Shown here one piece after another: positions 13,550 through 24,947 of a stretch of 64,000 nucleotides of DNA; positions within the stretch are counted from its first letter, which is position 1; each line of letters begins with the position of its first letter. The position numbers and the translations under genes were made by a program. Under the pieces are notes generated by a model. That model saw nothing but the letters and a program-made list of their open reading frames with translations, was not told where the DNA came from and did no database searches. Where the stretch lies: contig CM075354.1 in assembly GCA_037693485.1 (NCBI GenBank), positions 158,931,501-158,995,500 on the forward strand. Direction: 5' to 3'. This DNA comes from Kitagawia praeruptora. Lineage: Eukaryota; Streptophyta; Magnoliopsida; Apiales; Apiaceae.

Positions 13550-13550
<1 letters not shown>
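13375..13550. repeat. GC-rich islet in element B
   Basis: About 175 bases rich in GCGC words (GGCGCTTGATGCGC and variants) in an otherwise AT-rich element. It lies directly beside the TA microsatellite at 13552-13614. It has no coding sense that I can support. Confidence 0.6.

Positions 13551-13551
<1 letters not shown>

Positions 13552-13614
<63 letters not shown>
13552..13614. repeat. (TA)n microsatellite
   Basis: About 31 uninterrupted TA dinucleotides. Any open frames that cross it (runs of Tyr-Ile) are artefacts of the repeat. Confidence 0.97.
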
Positions 13615-13617
<3 letters not shown>

Positions 13618-13769
13618 TAACAACAATTTTTTTTTTTAAGAATGAGATGAAGGAACACAACAAGGCTTGGGTTGAACAAATAACTAAGCAATTCTACTAT
13701 ATATGAAAGAGAAAGAAAGAAGTACTCCCCTATGCAAAAGCATGAAGTGCACCGATCCTCCAATGAAAT

Positions 13770-13787
13770 CTTGGGTTGCCTCCCAAG
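13770..13787 (-). other. AGGCAA-loop hairpin after gag stop (element B)
   Basis: CTTGGG TTGCCT CCCAAG is a perfect 6-bp inverted repeat with a 6-base loop. In the transcript sense it reads CUUGGG AGGCAA CCCAAG and begins 19 bases after the gag stop codon. The same loop and GGG/CCC core occur after gag in element C (57202-57219), where the second pair is G-U in place of U-A. Confidence 0.75.
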
Positions 13788-13806
13788 CAGCGCTTATTTA
13801 GAGTCA

Positions 13807-15216
13807 TTAGCTTGACCTCCTCAAAAAATACTCCGGAAAAGGCGTAATATCCACTTTCTTGATCATAAACTCGCCACCACAAAAGGTATCAAGAGTGTTA
13901 GTGATTGTCTTTATCCTGCAGAAAGTCTCCAAACAAGCATCAGTAAAATAAAATATGTCATTAATAAGTAATAGAGAGAGTGCTTGTGCAGTTTTGGAAA
14001 ACTTTGTGATAAAACAACGATAAAATTCAACACCACGAAAATATTGAACTCCCTTGACATAAGGTGGAGGTTCTGGTGGTGGCTTTTCTTCACTCCTCAC
14101 TTTCACTGGAGTCATTCGGACATCTTGGCTTATCACATCATTGGCTAATAAGACACTTCCATCTTCTCCCTCTTCTCGAGCTTGAAACGTAGGAGCCACT
14201 TTGTATGGATCCTCAACCAGAATTTGAGAAATATCATCTTGGACAATATTTGTTATCACATCAACCTTGAAATAAGTGTTCTTGAGCAAAGACGCCTTGT
14301 AAGTAGAGGCTAGATCGAGAGCAAATTTATCAATACATGGTAGCTTAGGCACATGTTGTGGAAGAGAAACAACAACCATCTCTGTATTGCTTTCCTTTGT
14401 AGCCTCATCATCAGTCACATTGTTCTCGGTAACAGCAACATCATTGATCTCGTCATCGGTGGCATGCTCCTTCTCTTTATCAATGGCCTCATCATCAACA
14501 TACATGGAGAAACTATCATATTCCTGATCGCTTGTGAGATTGATAGCAATCAGGTCCTCTTCGGATCGGATAGATGATGATGGTAAATAGTCGAGCTGCC
14601 CTGTAGTAGAAGAGTTAGCCAACTGTGCAATTTGAGATTCAATCACCAAACTTTGAGTTTCTAATCCTTTGATCGCCTCGGCTTGTTCTTCAGAACTCTT
14701 TAGCAGTTTATTCAAGATATCCCACATCTCATTTGTCTGATCAGCTTGCACATCTACACTGGGTTGAGAAACATGTAGATCTTCTTGTAGAGGAGGATAT
14801 TGATATTCTTGCTGTGGCGGCTGCTCATATGACCGATAATATTGTTGCTCAAACTGTTGCTGATTATGATATGAAAATTTTTGAGCACCATTGTCCAGGT
14901 AGTAGAAATCTGGTTGATTTATGCATTCTTGATCAAAAGTGTTTGAATACTGATTGTACCCATATCCTTCTTCAAAAGAATTCATTTGTTCGCACTGAGC
15001 ATTCTGAGAATTATAGACATTGTAAGAACATTCAAAACCATAGTGACCCTGCACACCGCAAATTTGACAGAAGTTGTAAGTTTTAGGGGCCACTTGTGAC
15101 ATCTCATTGATACTCATTGGACGTATAGTGGGCTCTGTAGTCTTCGACATGGCAATCTCTCGAGTATGTGCCTCTACTAGGGAAGATAAGAGTGCAAAAG
15201 TATCAACTTCACCCAT
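13807..15216 (-). CDS. gag: Truncated Athila-like Gag with zinc knuckle
   Basis: A 469-residue frame. I start it at the first ATG (15216, M-G-E-V-D), because an in-frame TGA lies only about 50 bases upstream of it. A CCHC zinc knuckle (C-X2-C-X4-H-X4-C, CQICGVQGHYGFEC) sits near residues 50-63, followed by a Gln/Tyr-rich stretch and acidic low-complexity sequence. The knuckle normally binds the element's RNA in the particle. The capsid domain that should precede it is missing, and there is no protease D-[ST]-G or DLGAS motif after it. The protein is therefore probably non-functional by itself and the element non-autonomous. The short primer site-to-ATG leader (about 125 bases) also points to loss of the N-terminal part. 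Confidence 0.75.
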   Translation of the reverse strand: MGEVDTFALLSSLVEAHTREIAMSKTTEPTIRPMSINEMSQVAPKTYNFCQICGVQGHYGFECSYNVYNSQNAQCEQMNSFEEGYGYNQYSNTFDQECINQPDFYYLDNGAQKFSYHNQQQFEQQYYRSYEQPPQQEYQYPPLQEDLHVSQPSVDVQADQTNEMWDILNKLLKSSEEQAEAIKGLETQSLVIESQIAQLANSSTTGQLDYLPSSSIRSEEDLIAINLTSDQEYDSFSMYVDDEAIDKEKEHATDDEINDVAVTENNVTDDEATKESNTEMVVVSLPQHVPKLPCIDKFALDLASTYKASLLKNTYFKVDVITNIVQDDISQILVEDPYKVAPTFQAREEGEDGSVLLANDVISQDVRMTPVKVRSEEKPPPEPPPYVKGVQYFRGVEFYRCFITKFSKTAQALSLLLINDIFYFTDACLETFCRIKTITNTLDTFCGGEFMIKKVDITPFPEYFLRRSS

Positions 15217-15342
15217 TGCAAACCTGTAGACACTCAACAAAGCCAAGAAAACGCAGAATCTGCCTCAATTGGAACAAAAGTTCCAATGAGACAATGGAAA
15301 CAATCTAAACAACTAAATTAAAATCAATAGAAACTCGCTGTC

Positions 15343-15360
15343 TCCCCGGCAGCGGTGCCA
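15343..15360 (-). other. Primer-binding site of element B (tRNA-Asp type)
   Basis: The minus strand reads TGGCACCGCTGCCGGGGA, six bases inside the LTR. It matches the 3' end of tRNA-Asp at nearly all positions, the primer commonly used by Athila and Tat elements. Element C has the same site with one change. Confidence 0.8.
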
Positions 15361-15366
15361 AAAACT

Positions 15367-16641
15367 TGATATGTTAAATTACGTCTAACCGCAAGCGCAC
15401 GGTATCAATTGTAGTAGATACTAGCAAATACGGGTCGAATCCTCAAGGAGACAGTTTCAGTTCCAATTCAATTGCTATCAATTGTTTCTAGTCACAACGA
15501 TTGTTTGAGAATTTTATTAACTACTAAAACAAATTTAACAAAGTTTTAAATCAATTAATTAAGGGATCTAGGGCAATTCAGGTTCACCATGTTTACACCA
15601 AACAAATCACAAAAGTATAGCTTTTCAATGGGATTAAGTAATTAAAGCAATGGTTAATCTTTCTCAAGCATTAACACTCTCAGAATATCTAATGATGTTC
15701 TCACACTCACCTTCAATTATGCTAATTGTATGTAAGCCTCTAGTAGTAAAATCTTTCGATCTATTACTCCTATTGCAATCGATTAATCCGTGATATTGCG
15801 CAATTACACAAATTAAGAATTATAACATATCAATCAGAATTACTCTTTACCCATCAATCTACTAATCAAATTAAGCCCAAATCATGGTGCAAACATGGCT
15901 CCCCTTAATACCCTAGAATTAAACTACTCACTCATTCTAGAAGTAAAAGTAATAAGAATAATGAAAGAAGCCATGTAAAACATATAATAATAAAACAAGA
16001 GAATAAAGAATACCTCAAACTTTGTATTAACGAAGAACAATGAAGATCCAAATTAAACCAAGTGCTTACAAAAGAAGAGATGGAGAGAGAAAAACCAAAA
16101 ACCCTAGCTTATATAAAAACGTCTGTATATCCTATCTATCTCTATCTCACGTTTTCTCTTCCTTTTATAATAAAACCCCTTAATAAAATCTGATATCTAT
16201 CTCCTAATAAAAGTATTTTTAATATCCTAATCAATTTACAAAAAGATATCCATAATTGAATAGGATTTTCTTGTAAAATTCGTCACTTCTTTTTCTCCTC
16301 TGTTTCTGGGCTCTTCCAGTTGGATTTTGCTTACTGGACCACCTCTGAATTAAAGATAATTCCACAAGCTTCGCGTGGACAGTAAGATCGTCAAATTCTG
16401 ACTTCTGGAACTCAAGATATGGCCCAAACAGTGTAGGCAGCCCGTATAGCCCAATAATACGAATTTTCTCCTATTTTATCTCCAAAATAGCTCTTTTTGC
16501 TCCAAATCCTTCCAAGTTATGAATTCTTTATTTCCTACAATAAAACAATAAAATTTCTTAAATAAAAATCCAAATCAATGCAAAACACAATAAATATGAG
16601 AATAAAATCATCTAAAGTATATATAAAAATATACTCTATCA
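15367..16641 (-). mobile_element. Element B: 5' LTR, 1,275 bp
   Basis: On the plus strand it runs from TGATATGTTAAATTACG to CTCTATCA, giving TG...CA ends. Near its inner end it carries GCAAGCGCAC, a block that also lies at the same place in element C's LTR and in the LTR end at 21985. The outer edge directly abuts LINE coding sequence, with GGTGG (16642-16646) as the expected target duplication. Its left partner is outside the window. Confidence 0.8.
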
Positions 16642-19600
16642 GGTGGTTTATGCTGATAATGACCATGTGTCCAGGCGTAAACTCTGGCACTCTTTGGTTG
16701 TTTTCAATCAGTTAGTAGGGGACTCTCCTTGGGTTATTCTTGGGGATTTCAATGCTACGCTAAAAGATTATGAAATTATGGGAGGTGTTGTGGGTAGGTC
16801 ACCTGCTATGGAGGAGTTTCGGGAGTGTATTTATAAGATTGAGGTGATGGATTTACATTTTTCAGGGATGATATTTACGTGGTCTGGATCGCCTCAAGGT
16901 GTGGGGGTTGTCAAGAAACTTGACCGAGCGCTTGTAAATTCTTCTTTCTGTAGTAAATTTCAGTTGGCCAAAGCTAGCTTTTTGCCTCCGGGAACCAGTG
17001 ATCACAGTCCTATAATAGTTGAGATAAATACGGAAGCTGGGGTGAGGAGGAGAACTGCTTTCAAGTTCCAAAATTTCCTTACTAATCGGGGAAATTTCCT
17101 TAACTTGGTTCAGCAAGCATGGAGAGACCAGGGGGGAGGTGTGTTAATGTATAGGTTGGTTCAGAAATTGAAGCGATTAAAGCCTATTTTTCAAAGAGAA
17201 GCTTGGAGTAGGGGGGATTTATGTGTTAAGGTGAAGCGTCTAAAGGATGAGTTGGTCAGTGTGCAAATGGCCAGAGATTGTGATCCTGTAAATGAGGGTT
17301 TAAAGTTCGAAGAAGCTAGAGTTTCAAGGGAGTACAGGGAAGCAGCTTTGGAGGAGGAACGAATGTTAAAGCAAAAATCCAAGATTCATTGGCTTCATGT
17401 GGGTGATCAGAATAACAATTTTTTCCACAAAAGTCTTCAGGTGAATAGTAATAAAAGTAGGGTGACTTCGATTTTAAATGACCAGGGAGATAAGGTTGAG
17501 GGGGCTGCTATGGTGGACCAGTTTATTTCCTTTTATAAAGGGTTAATTGGAACAAAGTCACACTGTCTTAGTATTGCGGGAAATGGTGAGTTTTTTGACA
17601 AAAAAATCCCAAGTGATGCTTGTGCGCATATGACTTCAGAGGTCAGTACAAAGGAAATTAAGGAGGTGATTTTTTCTATGGGAGATGATAAAGCTTCGGG
17701 GCCGGATGGTTTTTCTGCTAAGTTTTATAAAAGTGCTTGGCCAGTGATTGGGGAGGATGTCTGTAAAGCGGTAAAAGAATTTTTCAGAACTGGAAAACTT
17801 CTCAAGGAGGTAAATGCAACTCTTATAGCTCTTATTCCTAAGGTGGATTGTCCTCAAGGTGTAGGAGATTTTAGACCTATTGCTCTTTGCAATGTCTTAT
17901 ATAAGTGCATGTCAAAGATTTTGGCTAATAGGATCAAGGATTCTCTGGACTGGATTATTGATGATAATCAAAATGCGTTTATTCCGGGGAGGAGGATAAG
18001 TGATAATATCCTTCTAGTTCAGGAATTATTTAGAAATTATCATCAATATAAAGGAACTCCTAGATGTGCTTTTAAGGTTGACATTAAGAAGGCCTATGAT
18101 AGTGTTAACTGGGCTTTCTTGTTTGAGGCTTTGAATTTGTTTGGTTTTCCGGAGAAAATGATAAGGTGGATCAGAGAATGTGTTTCTACTCCATCCTATT
18201 CGGTTATTGTAAATGGAGAGGCTTTTGGGTTTTTTAAAGGGGAAAAGGGGCTCAGGCAAGGAGATCCTCTATCTCCTTACCTGTTCACTATTGTCATGCA
18301 AGTGCTATCTATTATTCTGAAGAGAAGGATTATTGAAGATGGGGGATTTAAATACCATGTCAAGTGTGGTAATCTGGAAATTTCTCATCTTTGTTTTGCA
18401 GATGATTTATTTCTTTTTTCTCAGGGGGATCCTAGGTCTGTCCAGGTTTTGAAAGACTCTCTTGATGAGTTTGGGGAAGCCTCGGGATTATGGCCGAATA
18501 CAGCAAAAAGTAGCTCTTTTTTCTGTAAGGTTTCTCTGGAAAATCAGATGCTCATTAATAACATTATGAATTTTGAGGTGGGTTCTCTTCCTATAAAATA
18601 TTTGGGAGTTCCTTTGATAACTACTAGGTTATGGCATGCTGATTGTGTTTCTCTCATTGAGCAAGTAAAAAATCGAATCCAGAGTTGGCAGAATAGATGG
18701 CTATCGTTTGCGGGAAGATTACAGTTGGCTTTATCGGTGTTGTCTTCGATGCAAGTTTACTGGGCATCAGTGTTTATCCTTCCGATTTCAGTCTCAAAAG
18801 AAATTGAGAAACTTATTCGTAATTTCATTTGGAGTGGGGTCGAACTAGCTCATGGGAAAGCAAAGGTGTCATGGAGTGATGTGTGCCGCCCAAAAAATGA
18901 AGGGGGGCTGTGTATTAGACCTTTGTATGCTTGGAATAAATCTCTGATGGCGTTCCATATTTGGAGTATGATCACTAATAGGCACTCTTTATGGGTTCGA
19001 TGGATTCACTCTTATAGGCTTCGCGGGAGAAGTTTTTAGCAAATAAAAATTCCATGGGATGCTTCTGCTAGTTGGAAGCGTATTTTAAACTTAAGAAATG
19101 AGTTTCAGAGTTTCTTTAAAATGGAAGTGGGAGATGGTAGGAAGGTTTTCTTTTGGCATAATAAGTGGGTTTTGGATAGTCCATTGTTCGACCGTTTTTC
19201 TTCAAGAGAATTAAGCGCCTTGGGGTACTTTGAGCTTGACAAAGTTGAATAGTTCATAGAGGAAAATTGTGTGAAATGGCCTCCTCAGGTTATTGCCAAA
19301 TGGCCAGAGTTAAATGGAAAAATTGTTAGAGTTTCTCCTAACCGTAGTGACAAGGCTTCATGGGTGTCCAGGGATGGTCGTATTGGTCGGTTTCAATCCA
19401 GTTCCACCTGGAATGATTTTAGAGAACCTCATCCACCTGTTGAATGGTATCACCTAGTGTGGTTTTCGAACTCGATCCCTAAGCACTCTTTCATTCTGTG
19501 GCTGACAATCAGAAATAGGTTAATGACTCAAGTCAGAATGCAGGTGTGGCATCAAGCGATAAACTTGTCCTGCCCTTTCTATATGGGCCAGTTAGATTCG

Positions 19601-19978
19601 ATTGATCACTTGTATTTTAAGTGTGATTTCTGTAGAGAGGTGCTTAAGTATTTTATCATGAAAGGGGTCTACATTCCGGAGGGAATGTGTTGGGATCAAA
19701 TTGTCCTATTTGCAGCAAACAAGTGGTCAAGGAAGAGTATGGCTGCCATAGTTAACAAGATAGTGTTGGGACCTTTAATTTATTTTATTTGGCAAGAGAG
19801 AAATTTGAGATTGTTTCAATCTCAAAATAGATCTTTGCGTCAAGTAATTGAATTAATTGAAGAAACTGTGCGGTATAAAATTATGAGTTTGAAACTCAAA
19901 CGTAACAGTCGAGTGTTTCAAATGCTTAAGGTTTGGAATATTATGACGGAGTTGCACTCAATCCATAATGGAGCTTAA
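16642..19978 (+). pseudogene. L1-type LINE ORF2 (endonuclease, reverse transcriptase, zf-RVT)
   Basis: One frame runs from 16643 to 19978 with only two stops, TAG at 19037 and TAG at 19250. The first fits a former Trp codon. It starts inside the APE endonuclease (VVYADNDH, then PWVILGDFN and SDHSPI), because element B's insertion removed the 5' part. Reverse transcriptase blocks follow in order: DKASGPDG, IALCNVLYK, KVDIKKAYDSVNW, GLRQGDPLSPYLF and the catalytic FADDLFLF near residue 586. The segment after the stops carries the zf-RVT region (SIPKHSFILW, DSIDHLYFKC). L1 elements nick DNA and copy their RNA at the nick. This copy looks recently dead: two stops and a 5' break, otherwise open. 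Confidence 0.93.
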
Positions 19979-21640
19979 TTCGGGTTTTTGGGTCTGTTTT
20001 GCTGATTGTGTTTTTCTGCAGTATGCAGTGTGCCCTGGAGTTGGGTTTGGTTTTTTGTGGAGGCCTTATTTGCATGTCTGTGCGCCAAGTGGGATTTTTG
20101 TTTAATGATGTTCAATTGCTTGGGGTTTTGTAAAGTCGAAGGTGTGTTTTTCTCAAGTTGGATCTGCCTCTAGGGGATTGATATTTTTGGTCTTTTAAAG
20201 TTTATAATCTGCTATGAGGATGGTTACCAGAGGTGGGTGCCCTGTCTTTCGGTTTTTACTGGGATATGCATGTTGTTAAAGCTTCTGTTAGATGTCCCTT
20301 TTTATTTCGATCCAGGGGGCAAGTTGGTAGGCTTAAACACATTCCTTGCTAAGGTTTGTAGTGGTTATTATGTTTGTTCCAGTGAGTTTAAAATTCCAGT
20401 CTGGGGTCAGTTTCGGAGAAGTGCAGAGGTCCTAGGTTGTTGCTGCAATTATTTGTTCGAAGTTATAGAACCGTGAGCATTCATATGAGGCTGTTCCAGT
20501 TCGTGACTACAAGTGATGTTATTTGTGGTCTTTATTTCATTTCCAATATTATGAGAGAAAGTGGTTTTCTTATTTTATTTGGAGGATGGCCCAGTTTATT
20601 TTTTTGTTTCTTTGTTTTGGTTTAATTCGAAGTAATTTCATTTCCCCTGTTTTATTTTCTCTTGTTCGAACCAAACCTCTGTTTTCAGCTAAACAAACCC
20701 ACCAGTCATTTTTTGTGTTTTTGGTACTGTGCTGTTTAATTACTTTTCGTTGGAGTTCCTTGCGTTGGTTCTCAATTCGTTGGTTTCGTATTTTAGTTGC
20801 TGAGTTGCTGTTTAGGTTTTAATTGTGTTGAGTTGTTGCTGCTTGTATTGTGCCGAGTCTTGTCTGAATAGCGAGTCAAGTTCTGGTTTGTTTTGTCTGT
20901 TTTCGTGAGTTCTTAAAGTCTCAGTTGCTGCGTTTGTTCTGTTTGTTGGTTTGCGTTGAGTCTCCGATTGGTTTTGCTGAGTTTTCGAGTTATGCTGAGT
21001 CCTTGTTGCACTGTTAGATGTTAGATTTATGTTGCTAAATCAATTTAATGCGTGCTGTTTTATGTTGTTGTTTTGAACTTTCTGCTGAGTTTGTGTCCTT
21101 AAGAGTATTTAGTTCTCTTCTTGTTTGTGCTGTGTTTATGAGTTACTGCTGAGTCACCATTTCTGAGAGCCTGGCTGAGTCTTTGATGTTAGTTCGAGCT
21201 GTGTGCTGTCGTTGTTGAGTTTTAGTTTTAACGAGTCCCTTTTGCGAGTTCTTTTATTTCCGAATTGTTGTGTTTGGAATTGAGTTCTTTATATTTGATT
21301 CTTGCAATGTACTGAGTTCGACTAGTTTGTTTTAGTTTCGTTTCTGAATTTCGTTGCTGTGGAGAAGAAGTTGTATGCGTTTGGTTTGAGTTCATTGCTG
21401 TTGGTCGAGTTCGATCCTGAATTTTGAGTCTTGTTTTTGAGTCTGTTGTTAAGTCTTTTGTGTTGTTTTTGAATCGCTGCTTTATGCTGGCAAGTTCTGT
21501 TTTGTGTTTTCATTTGTCGTGTTTTCCTGAGTTTTTGCTGAATGTTCTTTGTCGAGTAGTGTCACTGAGTTGCTTTGTCACTGATTCGAGTTGCTGAGTT
21601 TGTTGTTCATTGAGTTGCCGATTCTGAGTTCTGTGTTAGA
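19979..21640 (+). other. G/T-rich tail after the LINE with repeated GAGTT words
   Basis: Strongly strand-biased: mainly T and G, few C and A. From about 20,830 the words GAGTT, GAGTC and CTGAGT recur dozens of times without a fixed period. Plant L1 3' untranslated regions are often T/G-rich, so the first part is probably LINE 3' UTR, but I see no terminal poly(A) and no target duplication. Three short open frames near 20,240-20,820 have no recognisable domains. Confidence 0.5.
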
Positions 21641-21849
21641 GTTCGAATTTTTGCAGTAAATTGTTGCTTGGGATTTTAATAATTTGGCTTGTTTTTGGCT
21701 AGTCGAATTTACAAATGAATCATGTCAAAATTTTATAAATTCTAGTTAAATAGAATTAGTCAATTTCGTTTTTAAAATCAGTTTTATTTAAATTAGTTTT
21801 GAATAGTTTAAATTTCGTTTTAGAAATTAAATAGTAAAATCCGAATTTT

Positions 21850-21985
21850 CCAAAACCCAATTGTTCTAGTTCGATTAAATTAAAAGTTAAGGTTTGCGAA
21901 AATATTAGTCTCTATGGATCGATATCTCAAATACTAAAACGAGATCGTGCGCTTGCGATTTTAAATCCTTACTTTTAGCACATCA
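21850..21985 (+). mobile_element. 3' end of an Athila-type LTR
   Basis: The stretch ends GTGCGCTTGCGATTTTAAA ... TTTTAGCACATCA. In transcript sense the LTRs of elements B and C end with the same GTGCGCTTGCG block 20-30 bases before their CA ends. No tRNA primer site follows at 21986, so it is a solo LTR or a downstream LTR. The 5' edge is not defined and could lie anywhere in the G/T-rich tract. Confidence 0.5.
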
Positions 21986-22259
21986 GTACCCTACGTCTAT
22001 CATCTTCGGCATATCGCAAGAATATCATGAGATATATCACCTCTAGTCCTAGCACTATACTACTATTTATTAAAATAAGCATATATGGATGAACCATTGG
22101 GAACGTGTATAGGATCCAGAACATTGAGCTGATCATTGTTCTCAAATATAGGTCGGAAGAAAATTGCTGAACTAATTTGTTAATCAATATCTTGTAAAAA
22201 GTCATCTTACACACAAGACATCTATCAATATATAAGCAATGATCATTATCAGTTAATGT

Positions 22260-24110
22260 GGGTGTTTGGGGTATCTTAAAAAATGTAGCTTATGACTTAT
22301 AAGCACTTATGTCATATAAGTGATAAGTAGAGCATAACTTATAAGTCAGTAAAGTGTTTGGTAAATCAGAACTTATAATCAGTAAACTGTTTGGGTAAAT
22401 CAGAACTTATAAGTTAACTTTTTTCTATAATTTTCAAAATATTTGTTTTTTATATTTAACAATGGATGTCAATGAATAGATCTCGATGAGTAGAGAAATT
22501 TGAGATATACATATCAATTTTCTAATGAATGGATCGAGAGATATATGATTTTGAAGATTTGAAGGATATTATATATTGCGTATATCGAGAAATAAGTTAT
22601 AAGCATAAGTTTTTTTTTTTTTTTTTTTTTGCTAAATATTATAAGCATAAGTTGAATGTTAGGGGAGCTTATTTCCAGAAAAAGTCAACTTATTTTAAGC
22701 CAATGTTAGAGATTCCTAACATTCCAACTTAGTGGGTGTTTGGGGTATCTTAAAAAATGTAGCTTATGACTTATAAGCACTTATGTCATATAAGTGATAA
22801 GTAGAGCATAACTTATAAGTCAGTAAAGTGTTTGGTAAATCAGAACTTATAATCAGTAAACTGTTTGGGTAAATCAGAACTTATAAGTTAACTTTTTTTT
22901 ATAATTTTCAAAATATTTGTTTTTTATATATAACAATGGATATCAATGGATAGATCTCGATGAATAGAGAAATTTGATATATACATATCAATTTTCTAAT
23001 GAATGTATCGAGAGATATATGGTTTTGAAGATTCGAAGGATATTATATATTACGTATATCGAGAAATAAGTTATAAGCATAAGTTGAATGTTAGGATTTC
23101 CTAACATTCAACTTATGGGCTTATAAGTTATAAGTTGAGCTAAAACTTATTTTGGCAAACACCCCCCATAAGTGCTTATGGCCTTATAAGCCATAAGTTG
23201 TCACAAAAACGGAAAGCCAAACAGGCCCTTATTTTCCAACTTATTTTTGCAACTTATGAAATCTCAAACATACATTAAATACAACCATAAAAACAAATTA
23301 TCAAAATATGAAATTTTTACCCGAAAATAAGTTATAAGTCTGGGCTTATAAGCCCAGCCAAACACCACCAGGATTTCCTAACATTCAACTTATGGGCTTA
23401 TAAGTTATAAGTTGAGCCAAAACTTATTTTGGCAAACACCCCCCATAAGTGCTTATGGCCTTATAAGGCATAAGTTAACAGTAAAACGGGGAAACAAACA
23501 GGCCCAATATATATTTCTTCATTAAGCCACAATTGTGTGTGTTGAAGAGAGAAAGAGAAAATTAGAGAAATGATTTTTACAATGAGCAAAAATACATGGT
23601 CAAGGAGGAGATAATTCTTGTGGGTGTTTGGGGTATCTTAAAAAATGTAGCTTATGACTTATAAGCACTTATGTCATATAAGTGATAAGTAGAGCATAAC
23701 TTATAAGTCAGTAAAGTGTTTGGTAAATCAGAACTTATAATCCGTAAACTGTTTGGGTAAATCAGAACTTATAAGTTAACTTTTTTCTATAATTTTCAAA
23801 ATATTTGTTTTTTATATTTAACAATGGATGTCAATGAATAGATCTCGATGAGTAGAGAAATTTGAGATATACATATCAATTTTCTAATGAATGGATCGAG
23901 AGATATATGATTTTGAAGATTTGAAGGATATTATATATTGCGTATATCGAGAAATAAGTTATAAGTATAAGTTGAATGTTAGGATTTCCTAACATTCAAC
24001 TTATGAGATTATAAGTTATAAGTTGAGCCAAAACTTATTTTGGCAAACACCCCCATAAGTGCTTATGGTCTTATAAACCATAAGTCAACAGTAAAACGAT
24101 AAAACAGCTA
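22260..24110. mobile_element. Nested cluster of GGGTGTTTGG MITEs (hAT-like)
   Basis: The same sequence starts at 22260, 22734 and 23622 (GGGTGTTTGGGGTATCTTAA) and two copies end with CAAACACCCCC near 23167 and 24054. Each copy is about 430 bp and full of inverted CTTATAAGT/ACTTATAAG words. Other ends, CCAAACAGGCCC near 23228 and 23,505, show further copies nested or fused. I could not find clean target duplications because of the nesting. Plant hAT MITEs often have GGGxxTGTTTGG ends. Confidence 0.7.
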
Positions 24111-24232
24111 CATAATACATTTTACAAGCTAATACTGGTTGTTAATACTGAATATAAACGCGACTATTACCCATATCATTCTCTATTAAAAAATAAAAAA
24201 TTGGACATTATTGTTTCCAATCCACACACAAT

Positions 24233-24807
24233 TAGACCTGGCAATTTGGTACACGACACGTGAACACGACACGAAACGACACGAAAAAATACGGATATGG
24301 GTTTTGATTTTTAGTACACGAAACACGAAAGTACACGAACACGAAATTACACGATAGATTTAGTGTCGGATATGGGTTTTCATTTTGGGTACACGAAAGT
24401 ACACGAAAGTACACGAAATAAAGATGTTAATAATTTACTACTTATAGATTTTATGTATATATTAATATTTTTTTATAAGGATATATATTTTACACAAAAA
24501 TATACATATTTACAAGTTTTTATAGAGTTGTATTTATATTTATATATGGAAATGTAAAATATTTAATGTATATTTCATATGAATATAATATTTACTAATA
24601 AATTTTAACTAAATTTTATTTTTATTTTTATATAATATATACACGAAACACGACACGAAAGTACACGAATTCATTTCGGGTGGATACGGGTTTCATATTC
24701 AAGTACACGAATCCTGTTTCGGGTGGATACGGGTTTCACCTTCAAGTACACGAAACACGAAAGTACACGACACGAAAGTACACGACACGATCCGATTGCC
24801 CGCTCTA
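24233..24807. mobile_element. hAT non-autonomous element, 575 bp, ACACGA-rich
   Basis: Perfect 8-bp target duplications CACACAAT flank it (24225-24232 and 24808-24815). The ends are TAGACCTGGCAAT and ATTGCCCGCTCTA, an imperfect 13-base terminal inverted repeat. Inside, both flanks carry many copies of TACACGAAA and CACGACACG around an AT-rich core. There is no transposase, so it moved in trans. Confidence 0.92.
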
Positions 24808-24947
24808 CACACAATCACATAGAAATTGTACACAGGTTACGTTTAAATTTCGAATCGTGGAATAAAATGGTCAAACTATTTATATATTTATGTTTATAGT
24901 GGTTCCGTGCTTTTTTTTTTTTAATGCAGAGAGCATATAAGTAAACC

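Larger units (their letters stand above)
12327..16641 (-). mobile_element. Element B: Athila-like gag-only retrotransposon, partial
   Basis: Minus-strand element with an LTR at 15367-16641, a primer-binding site at 15343-15360, a gag frame at 13807-15216 and a non-coding tail. Element A is inserted at 12327, so the tail and the other LTR lie beyond the left edge. The tail at 12327-12720 resembles element C at 56,630-56,950 (shared GGACACTCAAGCAAACGA and CTCACTTGGTG), placing both in related Athila families. No protease, reverse transcriptase or integrase is visible. Element B interrupts a LINE at 16642. Confidence 0.8.

Noticed and set aside
13376..13706. Frames on both strands across the (TA)n repeat
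   Set aside because: Runs of alternating Tyr-Ile from the microsatellite; not genes.
22529..22732. 67-codon frame in the MITE cluster
   Set aside because: Lies within the MITE repeat and crosses a poly-T run.
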